Counted from the stretch's first letter, positions 19,471 to 33,771 are shown. The stretch: DNA of 64,000 nt from Vibrio orientalis CIP 102891 = ATCC 33934 (GCF_000176235.1 NZ_ACZV01000005.1:558001-622000); one strand, 5' to 3'. The notes: generated from the letters alone by a model not told the origin. Numbers and translations: made by a program.

Positions 19471-20091
19471 TTATGACATTCTAGCGAGTAGAATCTGAGC
19501 TTGTTCGACCATCTTCTTACGGCCGAAAATCAGGTGGCGGCGTTTACCACCAACTTGACGCCATAATACAGCGCTACGGATGCCTGAGAGCAGCAGAGCA
19601 CGAACTTTATGTTGATTCGAAGTCTGTTGAAGCACAGCTGGCGTACCAGTAACTTGAATGCGTGGGCCGACAGGACTGATGACATCCAAATATACGCTTG
19701 CTAAGTTGCTAAGCATTTGCTCGTCAAGTAGCTCAAAGTGCTCAAGCTGACGATCTAACATTTGAATGCGGTCACCGAGCTGTGACATCGCGTCATTACG
19801 GGTCTGTAACTTACGCTCAAGTGCCATCAAGCTAATAATGTAACGAGTGATCTCGCTACCAGTCGGCGTACTATCAATACCTTTAACTAGGCATTCTAGT
19901 CCAAGCTTCAAATCGACTTCACGACCATAAACACCAACTGTGTTGCTTGGGTTGGTGTTTAGAATCGCTTTTAAAGAAGTTTCAAACGCGTCAGAGTCAC
20001 AGTGACCGTTTTTAGCGACTTGTTGAACCAAAGCGACGGCTTGGCAAATTCCAGCAAATGCAATAGTGCGGTCGTAAAGTGTGTTAGCCAC
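19471..20091 (-). CDS. hflD: HflD, high-frequency lysogenization protein homologue
   Basis: A 206-aa mostly alpha-helical, membrane-associated protein, same family as E. coli HflD (YcfC), which modulates lambda CII stability. Recognised by [21 protein letters not shown] at the N-terminus (read in two halves), by [20 protein letters not shown], and by the C-terminal [20 protein letters not shown]. It lies 30 bp downstream of mnmA, the conserved mnmA-hflD-purB order. The normal cellular role is unclear. Confidence 0.93.
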   Translation of the reverse strand: MANTLYDRTIAFAGICQAVALVQQVAKNGHCDSDAFETSLKAILNTNPSNTVGVYGREVDLKLGLECLVKGIDSTPTGSEITRYIISLMALERKLQTRNDAMSQLGDRIQMLDRQLEHFELLDEQMLSNLASVYLDVISPVGPRIQVTGTPAVLQQTSNQHKVRALLLSGIRSAVLWRQVGGKRRHLIFGRKKMVEQAQILLARMS

Positions 20092-20121
20092 GTAATTCTA
20101 CTCCTGATAGTTACGATTAAA

Positions 20122-21258
20122 TTAGATACGCTCTTCGATGATGCCGCCACCAAGGCAGACTTCATCTTTATAGAAAACAGCAGATTGTCCTGGCGTAACA
20201 GCGACTTGCGGTTCGTCAAAGATCACTTTGATGTTCTCATCATCAATAGGGATGATAGTACATGGGATATCAGTTTGACGGTAGCGAGTTTTTACAGTGC
20301 ATTGTAACGGTTCTTTAATCGCGTCACGATCTACCCAGTGTAGTTGAGAGGCGATAAGGCCTTGAGATTTCAGCATTGGGTGGTCTTTACCTTGAACCGC
20401 AATCAGAACATTGCGTTTAAGATCTTTGTCACCAACGAACCACGGATCTTCGTTACCACCGCCACCTTTTTGGCCACCAATGTGCAAACCTTTACGCTGG
20501 CCTAGTGTATGGTACATCAGGCCGTTGTGTTGACCGATTACTTTGCCTTCCGGTGTTTCAATATTGCCTGGTTGCGCAGGTAGGTAACGACCTAGGAAGT
20601 CAGTAAACTTACGCTCACCGATAAAACAGATACCGGTCGAGTCTTTTTTCTTTGCTGTGATCAGATCTTGTTCTTCAGCGATACGACGTACTTCTGGTTT
20701 TTCTAACTCACCAACTGGGAATAGGCTGCGCGCCACTTGATCACTACTTAGTGTATATAAGAAGTAGCTTTGATCTTTGTTGCCATCAAGGCCACGTAAC
20801 ATCTTAGGTTTTTCACCAGCAGCTAGCTCTTCAGCAGTAGGGAAGGTACGACGTACATAGTGGCCCATCGCAATATAGTCTGCGTCTAAAACTTCATCAG
20901 CAAACTCTAGGAAAGCTTTGAATTTAATCTCTTTGTTGCAAAGGATATCTGGGTTAGGTGTACGGCCCGCTTTGTACTCCGCAAGGAAGTATTCAAATAC
21001 GTTATCCCAGTACTCTGCAGCAAAGTTAATTGTATGTAGGTGAATGCCTAGCTTGTCGCACACGGCTTGCGCGTCGGCAAGATCTTCAGCTGCTGTACAG
21101 TACTCTTCATTGTCATCTTCTTCCCAGTTCTTCATGAACAGGCCTTCTACTTGGTAGCCCTGTTGCTTGAGAAGGTAAGCAGAAACCGATGAATCAACAC
21201 CGCCGGACATGCCAACGATGACTTTCTTTTGACTGTTATCAGTACAGTTGTCAGACAT
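20122..21258 (-). CDS. mnmA: tRNA-specific 2-thiouridylase MnmA
   Basis: MnmA (378 aa) transfers sulfur from the Tus relay to U34 of Lys, Glu and Gln tRNAs. The PP-loop is [16 protein letters not shown] (near residues 15-30). The catalytic cysteines lie in [12 protein letters not shown] and [13 protein letters not shown], spaced as in the family. [11 protein letters not shown] and [14 protein letters not shown] are further signatures. It is the first gene of the minus-strand run mnmA-hflD-purB. Confidence 0.96.
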   Translation of the reverse strand: MSDNCTDNSQKKVIVGMSGGVDSSVSAYLLKQQGYQVEGLFMKNWEEDDNEEYCTAAEDLADAQAVCDKLGIHLHTINFAAEYWDNVFEYFLAEYKAGRTPNPDILCNKEIKFKAFLEFADEVLDADYIAMGHYVRRTFPTAEELAAGEKPKMLRGLDGNKDQSYFLYTLSSDQVARSLFPVGELEKPEVRRIAEEQDLITAKKKDSTGICFIGERKFTDFLGRYLPAQPGNIETPEGKVIGQHNGLMYHTLGQRKGLHIGGQKGGGGNEDPWFVGDKDLKRNVLIAVQGKDHPMLKSQGLIASQLHWVDRDAIKEPLQCTVKTRYRQTDIPCTIIPIDDENIKVIFDEPQVAVTPGQSAVFYKDEVCLGGGIIEERI

Positions 21259-21431
21259 TACTAAACACCACTTAAATTAACTGGACGCAGATTTTATCAG
21301 AAAGCGTTGCAGTGGGACAGATCCGAGACGGAAATCACACTTGCTATTTTCACTATATCTGCGGTTTTACAAGTATAGAGTGCCTATATATGGCATAGTA
21401 CGCGGAATTCAAGTCACTACGAGAAAATAAT

Positions 21432-21701
21432 ATGACTGATGAAAATCAGATGATGGGTGAAGAGCAGTTAGTTGAAGTGATCGAAAACCAACTTGCTGAT
21501 GGTAATCCAATGAAAACCAAAGAAACACTAATGCGCCTGATGATGACAGGTACGCCACGTGAAGATGCAGTAGCGATGATGGCTTGCGCTGTGGCGATTG
21601 AAATCTTTGATGTGATGAAAAATGGCAATGAGTTTGACTTAAAACGTTATTCTGAGAATTTAGATTCGTTACCAGACCTTGGCTTTATGGAAGGCGAATA
21701 A
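21432..21701 (+). CDS. Conserved hypothetical protein
   Basis: An 89-aa acidic, helical protein, function not recognised. It has a regular heptad-like N-terminal half (EEQLVEVIENQLADG), then TPREDAVAMMACAVAIEIFDVM and an acidic tail. AGAAAA precedes the ATG. It is flanked by mnmA (divergent) and its own terminator, so it is an independent unit. Length, codon use and the clean terminator support a real gene. Confidence 0.75.
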   Translation: MTDENQMMGEEQLVEVIENQLADGNPMKTKETLMRLMMTGTPREDAVAMMACAVAIEIFDVMKNGNEFDLKRYSENLDSLPDLGFMEGE

Positions 21702-21708
21702 CCCTTAG

Positions 21709-21746
21709 TTCGTGAGTGGGTAATGGGACTCGCTCACGAATATTTT
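21709..21746 (+). terminator. Terminator of the 89-aa hypothetical gene
   Basis: 13-bp stem TTCGTGAGTGGGT/ACTCGCTCACGAA with G-T pairs and a 6-nt loop, followed by TATTTT. Confidence 0.75.
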
Positions 21747-21792
21747 CCCCTCTTATTTATTACACCTTAAGTCGCCAGTAAAATTATTAGTC

Positions 21793-21812
21793 TTGCAAAC
21801 GTTTGCTATACT
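21793..21812 (+). promoter_or_regulatory. gsk promoter with PurR operator
   Basis: The PurR core GCAAACGTTTGC lies at 21795-21806. It runs straight into an extended -10, TGC-TATACT (-10 at 21807-21812). The operator therefore occupies the promoter spacer, a classical repression position. A weak -35 TTATTA is at 21784-21789. Confidence 0.7.
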
Positions 21813-21900
21813 TGCGCTTATTGCCGCACCCCCGTCCGCAAGGTAGAATCCGGCTTCTTTTCATCCCTTATTCAGAATCCTTTACGGCAGAAAAACAGTT

Positions 21901-23205
21901 ATGAAATTTCCTGGTCAACGTAAATCTAAGCATTATTTTCCGGTTCATGCCCGCGATCCGCTTGTAAGCCAATCGCAAGAAAGCAAAAAAATGTCACGTA
22001 CGCATATTATCGGTATCGATCAGACTTTGGTTGATATTGAAGCGAAGGTAAGCAGTGAACTGATCGAAAAATACAATCTGAGTAAGGGACACTCTTTAGT
22101 AATTGACGACCAAACAGCGGAAGCGCTTTACAACGAATTAAAAGAGAGTGCGTTGATCACCAACGAATATGCTGGTGGTACGATCGGTAATACACTTCAT
22201 AACTACTCGGTGCTAGCAGATGATCGCTCGACACTACTGGGTGTAATGAGCCAAGACATTAAAATTGGTAGCTATGGCTATCGTTATCTATGTAATACGT
22301 CTAGCCGTATGGACCTTAACCATCTTCAAGGCGTAGAAGGGGCGATTGGTCGTTGTTTTGCGTTGATTACTGAAGATGGTGAACGTACTTTTGCTATCAG
22401 TGAAGGTCAAATGAACCAACTGAAGCCAGAAAGTATCCCAGAGAAGATTTTCAAGAATGCATCAGCGTTGGTATTAACCGCTTACTTGGTTCGTTGTAAA
22501 GAAGGCGACCCAATGCCAGAAGCGACGATGAAAGCGATTGAATACGCGAAGAAGCATGATGTACCTGTTGTTCTGACTTTAGGCACTAAGTTCGTGATTC
22601 AGGACGATCCTAAGTTCTGGCAGGATTTTTTACGTGACCACGTTTCTGTTGTTGCGATGAACGAAGATGAAGCGGAAGCGCTAACTGGTGAGTCAGAGCC
22701 ACTTGCCGCGTCAGATAAGGCACTTGAGTGGGTTGATCTCGTTCTATGTACCGCAGGGCCTGTTGGCTTATTTATGGCGGGTTACACAGAAGAGTCAGCG
22801 AAGCGCGAAACCTCTCTACCATTACTGCCTGGTAGTATTGCCGAATTCAACCGATATGAATTTAGTCGTCCGGCTTCTAAAGAGTTGTGTGATAACCCAA
22901 TTAAGGTCTATTCACATATTGCGCCTTATATGGGCGGACCAGAGAAGATTAAAAACACTAATGGTGCCGGAGATGCGGCGTTGTCAGCGCTACTACATGA
23001 TATGGCAGCAAATAAATATCATAGAGAGAATGTGCCGAATTCAAGCAAGCATGCTCACACTTACCTAACTTATTCTTCTTTCTCTCAGGTATGTAAATAC
23101 TCAAACCGAGCAAGTTATGAAGTATTGGTACAGCACTCACCGCGTTTATCTCGCGGATTGCCTGAGCGAGAAGATAGCTTAGAAGAAGCGTACTGGGAAC
23201 GTTAA
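21901..23205 (+). CDS. gsk: Inosine/guanosine kinase
   Basis: A PfkB/ribokinase-family nucleoside kinase of 434 aa, the same length as E. coli Gsk. It phosphorylates guanosine and inosine for purine salvage. The N-terminus MKFPGQRKSKHYFPVHARDP and the block IGRCFALITEDGERTFAIS match Gsk. The C-terminal NTNGAGDAALSALLHD holds the catalytic aspartate and anion hole. It is monocistronic behind a PurR-type operator; the leader of about 85 nt has a GCCG...CGGC stem region. Confidence 0.96.
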   Translation: MKFPGQRKSKHYFPVHARDPLVSQSQESKKMSRTHIIGIDQTLVDIEAKVSSELIEKYNLSKGHSLVIDDQTAEALYNELKESALITNEYAGGTIGNTLHNYSVLADDRSTLLGVMSQDIKIGSYGYRYLCNTSSRMDLNHLQGVEGAIGRCFALITEDGERTFAISEGQMNQLKPESIPEKIFKNASALVLTAYLVRCKEGDPMPEATMKAIEYAKKHDVPVVLTLGTKFVIQDDPKFWQDFLRDHVSVVAMNEDEAEALTGESEPLAASDKALEWVDLVLCTAGPVGLFMAGYTEESAKRETSLPLLPGSIAEFNRYEFSRPASKELCDNPIKVYSHIAPYMGGPEKIKNTNGAGDAALSALLHDMAANKYHRENVPNSSKHAHTYLTYSSFSQVCKYSNRASYEVLVQHSPRLSRGLPEREDSLEEAYWER

Positions 23206-23226
23206 TTCAATAACGTCACATTAATT

Positions 23227-23252
23227 AAAGCCTCACTTTTGTGGGGCTTTTC
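23227..23252 (+). terminator. gsk terminator
   Basis: AAAGCCTCAC-TTTT-GTGGGGCTTT (one G-T pair), followed by TCTG. A second hairpin for hns lies 19 bp further on. Confidence 0.75.
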
Positions 23253-23270
23253 TGAGTTTATAGGTAATAA

Positions 23271-23293
23271 AAAAGCGCCATATAGGCGCTTTT
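23271..23293. terminator. hns terminator
   Basis: Perfect 9-bp stem AAAAGCGCC/GGCGCTTTT with an ATATA loop. On the minus strand it ends in a T tract, 24 bp after the hns stop. It may also back up gsk termination. Confidence 0.88.
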
Positions 23294-23316
23294 ATTATCA
23301 ATACTGATTATTACGA

Positions 23317-23724
23317 TTAGATTAGGAAATCTTCTAGAGATTTACCCGCATCTAACTGTTCTTGGATTGATGAAGGCGTACGACCTTGACCTGTCCAAGT
23401 TTTTTCATCGCCAGCTGCATCTACATATTTGTATTTTGCTGGGCGAGGAGCACGTTTAGATTTTGTCTTAGCTTTTGATTCGCCAGATAAAGCTGAAATC
23501 AATGCTTCAACATCGATACCATCTTTAGAAATCTGCTCTGCGATTGCAGCAAGCTTAGCTTCTTGCTCTGCTGCTGCAGCGCGGTCTGCTTCTTCAGATT
23601 CTTTACGCTCACTAACTACAGTAGTTAGTTTATCTAAAGCTTCTTCTAGTTGCTCTAAAGTTAGTTCACGTGAAAATGCACGTAGACTACGAATGTTTAA
23701 TAGTGTCTTTGTTAGTTCCGACAT
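23317..23724 (-). CDS. hns: H-NS family nucleoid protein (VicH-type)
   Basis: A 135-aa xenogeneic silencer/nucleoid protein. The N-terminal oligomerisation helices contain TLLNIRSLRAFSRELTLEQ, then a charged coiled coil rich in Glu and Ala. A basic linker (KAKTKSKRAPRPAKYKY) leads to the DNA-binding domain with the AT-hook-like core TWTGQGRTPSSI. It is monocistronic with an AT-rich upstream region, as expected for autorepression. Confidence 0.95.
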   Translation of the reverse strand: MSELTKTLLNIRSLRAFSRELTLEQLEEALDKLTTVVSERKESEEADRAAAAEQEAKLAAIAEQISKDGIDVEALISALSGESKAKTKSKRAPRPAKYKYVDAAGDEKTWTGQGRTPSSIQEQLDAGKSLEDFLI

Positions 23725-24295
23725 TTATTCATCTCTTCATATATAAGTTGCCGATATAGGAATAATAAACGCTAGAATAAAATAATACAATCTAAGAAAT
23801 AGAATTAAATAAACTATTTTCTAACTGTTTAAATATTTGGACACAGTAATTTAAATAGAATTTTTATTTAAGAGCCGAGCGGGGCGTTTTAGTTGCACTT
23901 TGTTACTTTAGTTTCATATAAATCGTGATCAATATTTATTAAATGCTCTTAACTTATATGGCTAACAATATGCTTTGTACGGTTATTGTTACTTCAATAA
24001 GTTGTGGTGAGTGGCATACTTTGTACAGACCTAGTAAAGCAGGTATTGATATCATTATATGGAATGATATTCGATGTGGAAGGCCGAGTAGCAATACATT
24101 CTTTTTAAGCACTAGGATGACTATTCATTGGTAGTGGAAGCTTAAGCATGAGTGACTAGCAATAACTTTAACAATAAAAATGGAATGATATGTTGAAATG
24201 GTAACCGAGATAAGTACAATGGGCGGAACCTAATGCGTAGTGTTGGTTAAATTGTTGTTAAAATGATTTTGCAATAGTTTAAAATTCCATCGCTC
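23725..24295. other. AT-rich intergenic region, hns to lysine riboswitch
   Basis: A 571-bp gap holding the hns promoter (minus) and the promoter of the riboswitch transcript (plus). I see no convincing coding gene; a 63-codon frame at 23943-24134 has no ribosome site. A small RNA is possible but not supported by a clear terminator. Confidence 0.4.
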
Positions 24296-24470
24296 GCGGT
24301 AGAGGCGCGGAATAAATAAGTAATGTTTACTGGGGTGATGCCAATGAGTAAGCAGGAAAGGGTATTTCGCCGAAGTGAATGTTCATATCAAAGGCGTTCG
24401 CTGGGGTTACACTCGAAAGGGGTAACACTGCCATAGTCTATAATTTTGTAAAACTATGGAGCGCTACTGT
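24296..24470 (+). ncRNA. Lysine riboswitch (L box)
   Basis: The closing helix P1 pairs CGGTAG (24297-24302) with CTACTG (24464-24469). Conserved aptamer elements are present in order: AGAGGCGCG right after P1, the AAGTAA...TTTACTGGGG arm, CGCCGAAGTGA, AAAGGCG...CGCTGG, the GGGGTTACACTCGAAAGGGG arm (G-rich hairpin), and GGAGCG before the P1 return. The same order is found in the E. coli lysC element. It lies upstream of an NhaC-family transporter of the LysW type. No clear U-tailed terminator follows, so control may be translational or Rho-based. Confidence 0.9.
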
Positions 24471-24588
24471 AGGGCTGGGATAAGCAATCGCTTTCCCGTC
24501 GCTTCTTTTCGCTTATTTGTTAGGAAATGAGTTCCTTCAATGAGTCTGCAGTAGATCTCTAACCATTTATTACTGGTTTTTGAAGATC

Positions 24589-26190
24589 ATGAATTTAATT
24601 GATTTTGCATCATCTCCTTTGTCTCTATTGCCGCCGATTGTGGCTTTGAGTCTTGCTATCCTTACACGCCGTGTACTTGTTTCACTGGGTGTTGGTATTG
24701 TTCTTGGCGCTATTTTATTGAATGACTACTCATTCGGTAGCGCTCTTGGCTACGTCGCTTCAACGGTATCGAGCGTATTTGTTGAAGATGGCGGCATCAA
24801 CACTTGGAATATGAGTATTGTTGGCTTCCTATTACTACTTGGTATGATGACCGCGCTGCTGACACTATCAGGTGGTACACGTGCATTCGCTGAGTGGGCC
24901 CAAACACGAGTTAAGAGCAAGCGAGGTTCTAAACTTCTGGCTGCTTTTCTCGGCGTGTTCATCTTTGTCGATGATTATTTTAATAGCCTTGCAGTAGGTG
25001 CGATCTCACGCCCTGTTACTGACCGTTTTTATGTCTCACGTGCTAAGCTGGCTTACATCCTAGATTCTACTGCTGCACCTATGTGTGTGATCATGCCGGC
25101 TTCAAGCTGGGGGGCATACATCATGACGATTATTGGTGGCATCTTAGTTTCTCATGGCATCACTGAGTATTCAGCTCTAGGTGCTTACGTTCGTCTTATT
25201 CCAATGAACTTCTACGCTATCTTTGCATTGCTAATGGTTTTTGCTGTCGCATGGTTCGGTCTAGACATTGGTAAAATGCGCGAGCATGAAATCGCGGCAT
25301 CGCGTGGTCATGGGTTTGCCAAAGAGCAAGCTGATGACTCAGAAGAAGCCCATGAGCTAAATGAAGAGCTTGATATTCAAGAAAGCGAAGGCGGTAAGGT
25401 ATCTGATCTTATTTTACCTATCGTATTCCTAATCATCGCGACAATTGCTTCTATGATGTACACCGGTGGTCAAGCTCTGGCTGCTGACGGCATTGAATTT
25501 AATATGCTAGGGGCGTTTGAGAATACCGATGTAGGTACATCGTTAATCTACGGTGGCCTTGTTGGTTTAGCTTTCGCACTGTTTACTGTGCTTAAGCAAG
25601 GTATTGCCGCAACAGAGATTACGCGTACCCTTTGGATTGGCGCAAAGTCGATGTTTGGCGCAATCTTGATCTTAGTCTTTGCTTGGACGATTGGTTCTGT
25701 TATCGGTGATATGAACACAGGTAAATACCTATCGACACTTGCTCAAGGCAACATCAACCCACATTGGCTTCCTGTTATCTTGTTCCTATTGTCTGGTCTT
25801 ATGGCGTTCTCAACGGGTACTTCATGGGGTACGTTCGGTATCATGTTGCCAATCGCCGGTGACATGGCAGGAGCGACAGATTTAGCGCTGATGTTACCTA
25901 TGTTGAGTGCGGTTCTAGCTGGTTCAGTATTTGGTGACCACTGCTCACCAATTTCAGACACAACGATCCTCTCTTCAACGGGTGCACGTTGTAACCACAT
26001 TGATCACGTATCGACGCAGTTACCTTACGCGCTTTCTGTGGCTGCCGTTTCTTGTATCGGTTTCATTACGTTGGGTATGACGGCATCAATCGGTATGTCA
26101 TTAGCGGCATCAACCGCTGCCTTTATTGCGGTCTGTGTGCTGCTTTCAGTACTATCAAAGTCAAAAATGGCGAGCTGTCAGAACGCATAA
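24589..26190 (+). CDS. NhaC-family transporter, probable lysine transporter (LysW type)
   Basis: A 533-aa polytopic membrane protein of the Na+/H+ antiporter NhaC family, with about a dozen hydrophobic segments. Signature stretches are FVDDYFNSLAVGAISRPVTD, SSWGAYIMTIIGG and SGTSWGTFGIMLPIAGD-like, plus FGDHCSPISDTTILSSTG near residue 450. An acidic cytoplasmic loop (residues about 245-280) divides the halves. NhaC relatives behind lysine riboswitches have been proposed to import lysine, and that is the best call here. The start is ATG 24589; an in-frame TTG at 24580 is less likely. Confidence 0.85.
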   Translation: MNLIDFASSPLSLLPPIVALSLAILTRRVLVSLGVGIVLGAILLNDYSFGSALGYVASTVSSVFVEDGGINTWNMSIVGFLLLLGMMTALLTLSGGTRAFAEWAQTRVKSKRGSKLLAAFLGVFIFVDDYFNSLAVGAISRPVTDRFYVSRAKLAYILDSTAAPMCVIMPASSWGAYIMTIIGGILVSHGITEYSALGAYVRLIPMNFYAIFALLMVFAVAWFGLDIGKMREHEIAASRGHGFAKEQADDSEEAHELNEELDIQESEGGKVSDLILPIVFLIIATIASMMYTGGQALAADGIEFNMLGAFENTDVGTSLIYGGLVGLAFALFTVLKQGIAATEITRTLWIGAKSMFGAILILVFAWTIGSVIGDMNTGKYLSTLAQGNINPHWLPVILFLLSGLMAFSTGTSWGTFGIMLPIAGDMAGATDLALMLPMLSAVLAGSVFGDHCSPISDTTILSSTGARCNHIDHVSTQLPYALSVAAVSCIGFITLGMTASIGMSLAASTAAFIAVCVLLSVLSKSKMASCQNA

Positions 26191-26214
26191 TGACAGCATA
26201 TAAATAGTCATGTT

Positions 26215-26238
26215 AAAGGGAGCCTCGGCTCCCTTTTT
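26215..26238 (+). terminator. Terminator of the lysine transporter gene
   Basis: Perfect 10-bp stem AAAGGGAGCC/GGCTCCCTTT with a 2-nt turn, followed by TT. Confidence 0.9.
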
Positions 26239-26343
26239 ATTTGTATATGACAAAATGAAAAAAGTTTAAATAAATGGTTGAAAAATGTTTACAGCTTGGT
26301 TAGTGTGGATATCAACAAAGCGAAACAGAAGAGCTTATTAAGT

Positions 26344-26391
26344 ATGCGTAAATTAGTCATGAATATTCATCACCACCATCACCCAGTCTAG
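26344..26391 (+). CDS. hisL: his operon leader peptide
   Basis: A 15-residue leader MRKLVMNIHHHHHPV with five consecutive histidine codons, then a stop. Ribosome stalling here when charged tRNA-His is low would favour the antiterminator form of the leader RNA. A second ATG (26359) could give a shorter version. Spacing to the terminator at 26466-26500 fits a classical attenuator. Confidence 0.93.
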   Translation: MRKLVMNIHHHHHPV

Positions 26392-26394
26392 TCT

Positions 26395-26500
26395 TTCGGG
26401 AGATGCACGCATACCCGGGAGACAGGAAACTCCCGGAGGCTAAAATCGCAAACTACAAGATTTAGAACCCTCGGGAGATACACTCTTCCGAGGGTTTTTT
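26395..26500 (+). promoter_or_regulatory. his attenuator with terminator
   Basis: Alternating complementary GGGAG/CTCCC segments follow hisL, including CGGGAG (from about 26414) with CTCCCG (about 26431). The terminator is AACCCTCGG (26466-26474) / CCGAGGGTT (26488-26496) plus TTTT. The repeated CGGGAGAT blocks can pair in alternative ways, as expected for attenuation. Confidence 0.88.
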
Positions 26501-26557
26501 AGTTTTACAGTTTTTAAAAAGTTTACGAATTACAAAATCTTGCACAGGGATACAGCA

Positions 26558-27454
26558 ATGCAAACACAACGCCTAAGAATCGCAATTCAAAAGAAAGGTC
26601 GCCTAAGCAAAGAGTGTCAAACTCTACTTAAAAAGTGCGGCGTGAAATTCAATATCATGGGTGAGCGTCTGGTAGTGCACTCACTAAATATGCCAATCGA
26701 CCTTCTGCTTGTTCGTGATGACGATATTCCAGGTTTAATTATGGATGGCGTGGTTGACCTCGGCTTCATCGGTGAAAACGAACTGGAAGAAGTACGCTTG
26801 GACCGCAAAGCGTTAGGCGAGCCATGCGACTTTGTTCAATTGCGCCGTTTAGACTTTGGTGGTTGTCGTCTTTCAATCGCGCTTGATAAAGATGAGCAGT
26901 ACAACGGTCCGCAAGATCTTGCTGGTAAGCGCATTGCAACAACTTACCCACAGCTACTGAAAGCGTATATGGATGAGCAAGGTGTGCCATTCTCGACGTG
27001 TATGCTAACCGGCTCTGTAGAAGTTGCGCCGCGTGCCGGTCTTGCTGATGCGATTGCCGATCTTGTTTCAACAGGTGCAACGCTTGAAGCTAATGGGCTG
27101 AAAGAAGCGGAAATCATCTTCAAATCGAAAGCGACGCTTATTCAACGTACCGGTGAGTTTGATGCCGATAAAACGGCGCTAATCGAGAAGCTACTGACTC
27201 GTATGCAAGGGGTCCAGCAAGCGAAAGAATCTAAGTACATCATGCTGCACGCTCCAACAGATAAACTAGAGCAAATTAAGTCACTGCTGCCAGGTGCCGA
27301 AGACCCAACAGTACTGCCGCTGTCATCAGATAAAGACAAAGTTGCGGTACACCTAGTGAGTACTGAAAACTTGTTCTGGGAGACAATGGAACAGCTTAAA
27401 GAGCTCGGTGCAAGTTCAATTCTGGTTCTTCCAATCGAAAAAATGATGGGGTAG
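26558..27454 (+). CDS. hisG: ATP phosphoribosyltransferase
   Basis: HisG (298 aa, long form with C-terminal regulatory ACT-like domain) joins PRPP and ATP, the committed and histidine-inhibited step. Motifs are [12 protein letters not shown] at the start, [33 protein letters not shown] and the PRPP loop [13 protein letters not shown]. The C-terminus ends [16 protein letters not shown] 26558 has AGGGA 7 nt upstream. It is the first structural gene, and hisD begins 5 nt after its stop. Confidence 0.97.
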   Translation: MQTQRLRIAIQKKGRLSKECQTLLKKCGVKFNIMGERLVVHSLNMPIDLLLVRDDDIPGLIMDGVVDLGFIGENELEEVRLDRKALGEPCDFVQLRRLDFGGCRLSIALDKDEQYNGPQDLAGKRIATTYPQLLKAYMDEQGVPFSTCMLTGSVEVAPRAGLADAIADLVSTGATLEANGLKEAEIIFKSKATLIQRTGEFDADKTALIEKLLTRMQGVQQAKESKYIMLHAPTDKLEQIKSLLPGAEDPTVLPLSSDKDKVAVHLVSTENLFWETMEQLKELGASSILVLPIEKMMG

Positions 27455-27459
27455 TCGCG

Positions 27460-29807
<2,348 letters not shown>

Positions 29808-29867
29808 CGATTTATTGGCTCCTGTCCTTTGCAAGAGCCATCCAATTTTAGAAATAAGGAAGTTCGT

Positions 29868-30941
29868 GTGAGCAAGCAACAAAAAACCCTATTTATTGAC
29901 CGAGATGGCACCCTTATTGTTGAGCCGCCGGTTGATTTTCAAGTGGACCGCTTAGATAAGCTAAAACTAGAGCCGTTCGTAATTCCAAGTTTGCTATCAC
30001 TGCAAGATGCTGGCTACCGTCTAGTGATGGTGACCAACCAAGATGGTCTAGGTACTGATAGCTACCCGCAAGACGAATTTGATGCGCCACACAACATGAT
30101 GATGGAGATCTTTGAGTCGCAAGGGGTCAAATTTGATGATGTGCTTATCTGTCCTCATTTTGAAGAAGATAACTGTTCATGCCGTAAACCCAAGCTAGGT
30201 ATGGTTAAAGAGTATCTGCAAGGTGGCAAAGTCGATTTCCAAAACTCAGTGGTCATTGGCGACCGAGCAACTGATCTTCAGCTTGCTGAAAATATGGCGA
30301 TTCAAGGGATTCAATACAACCCTGAAACCATGGGGTGGAAACAAATCCTAAAAGATCTCACGGTAAAAGCGCGCGTTGCTGAGGTAGTTCGCACCACTAA
30401 AGAAACGGATATCAAAGTCAAAGTTAACCTAGATGAGCAGGGCGGCAATCAAATCTCAACAGGACTTGGTTTCTTTGACCACATGCTAGATCAAATTGCG
30501 ACACACGGTGGCTTCCAGATGGTATGTAACGTCGAAGGCGATCTGCACATCGATGACCACCACACCATTGAAGACACCGCGTTGGCACTTGGCCAAGCAC
30601 TGAAAGATGCACTCGGTGATAAACGTGGAATCGGTCGTTTTGGTTTTAGCTTGCCAATGGATGAGTGTTTAGCTCAGTGTGCGCTGGATCTTTCAGGTCG
30701 TCCTTACCTTAAATTTGATGCAGAGTTCAGCCGTGAGCAAGTTGGTGACTTGTCGACAGAGATGGTCGTTCACTTCTTCCGCTCACTGACAGATACCTTA
30801 GCGTGTACGCTACACCTATCTTCTGCTGGCGATAATGATCACCACATCATTGAGTCTCTTTTTAAAGCGTTTGGTCGTACATTACGCCAAGCGATTAAAG
30901 TAGAAGGCAACGAACTACCAAGTAGTAAAGGCGTACTCTAG
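29868..30941 (+). CDS. hisB: Bifunctional histidinol-phosphatase / imidazoleglycerol-phosphate dehydratase
   Basis: The 357-aa fusion protein is typical of gammaproteobacteria. The N-terminal HAD phosphatase half has [13 protein letters not shown] with the nucleophile aspartate (about D10) and a zinc-binding [14 protein letters not shown] segment. The C-terminal IGPD half has [32 protein letters not shown] and [17 protein letters not shown] chose GTG 29868 because AAGGA lies 7 nt upstream and the protein then starts MSKQQKTLF. No in-frame ATG is available. Confidence 0.95.
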   Translation: MSKQQKTLFIDRDGTLIVEPPVDFQVDRLDKLKLEPFVIPSLLSLQDAGYRLVMVTNQDGLGTDSYPQDEFDAPHNMMMEIFESQGVKFDDVLICPHFEEDNCSCRKPKLGMVKEYLQGGKVDFQNSVVIGDRATDLQLAENMAIQGIQYNPETMGWKQILKDLTVKARVAEVVRTTKETDIKVKVNLDEQGGNQISTGLGFFDHMLDQIATHGGFQMVCNVEGDLHIDDHHTIEDTALALGQALKDALGDKRGIGRFGFSLPMDECLAQCALDLSGRPYLKFDAEFSREQVGDLSTEMVVHFFRSLTDTLACTLHLSSAGDNDHHIIESLFKAFGRTLRQAIKVEGNELPSSKGVL

Positions 30942-30953
30942 GAAGGGCAGGTT

Positions 30954-33085
<2,132 letters not shown>

Positions 33086-33089
<4 letters not shown>

Positions 33090-33721
33090 GTTTTGCAGCG
33101 ACAGAAGTAAATACGCTAGCTGAACGTATTGATTGGGACAAAGTGGATGGCCTTGTACCTGCAATTGTTCAAGATTTTCAATCAAGCCAAGTGTTGATGA
33201 TGGGGTACATGAACCAAGATGCGTTGGCAAAAACGGGGGAAACGGGTCAAGTCACGTTTTTCTCTCGTACTAAAGAACGCCTTTGGACTAAGGGCGAAAC
33301 TTCTGGGAACGTACTTCAGCTAAAGAACATTGCACTCGATTGTGATAACGACACTTTGCTGGTTAAGGTCAACCCGATTGGGCCTACTTGTCACAAAGGG
33401 ACCACGACATGCTGGGACGGAGACCCTCAAGAAGAGAGCCAAATGGTGTGGCTTCATCAACTTGAGCAGTTACTGGCTACCCGCAAGGACGCCGACCCAG
33501 AATCTTCTTATACTGCACACCTATATTCACGTGGCACCAAGCGTATTTCGCAAAAAGTGGGCGAAGAAGGCGTTGAAGTCGCGCTTGCGGCGACGTCGGG
33601 CGATAAGGCGGAGTTAGTCTGTGAATCAGCAGATTTGATTTATCACCTGATGGTTCTTCTTCAAGACCAAGGCCTATCAATGAATGACGTGGTGAATAAG
33701 CTTAAAGAGCGACACAAATAG
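33086..33721 (+). CDS. hisI: Bifunctional phosphoribosyl-AMP cyclohydrolase / phosphoribosyl-ATP pyrophosphatase
   Basis: HisIE fusion of 211 aa, the last gene of the operon. The N-terminal cyclohydrolase has [30 protein letters not shown] and zinc-binding LDCDNDTLL / [12 protein letters not shown]. The C-terminal pyrophosphatase has [20 protein letters not shown] and [20 protein letters not shown], ending in a helix. A strong terminator follows 20 bp after the stop. Confidence 0.97.
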
Positions 33722-33741
33722 TTCACCACTCTATGCCAATG

Positions 33742-33771
33742 AAAAAGCGCCCTTATCGAAGGGCGCTTTTT
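33742..33771. terminator. his operon terminator
   Basis: Perfect 13-bp stem AAAAAGCGCCCTT/AAGGGCGCTTTTT with an ATCG loop. The A/T tracts suit both his and the convergent minus-strand transporter gene. Confidence 0.93.

Noticed and set aside
23943..24134. 63-codon frame upstream of the lysine riboswitch
   Set aside because: No ribosome site, no motif, odd composition; likely chance in AT-rich DNA.
24527..24562. Short upstream frame (11 codons) after the lysine riboswitch
   Set aside because: Starts within 2 nt of its only AGGA and contains no lysine codons; no support as a leader peptide.
26240..26343. Separate gene between lysine transporter and hisL
   Set aside because: No coding potential; only the promoter region of the his leader.
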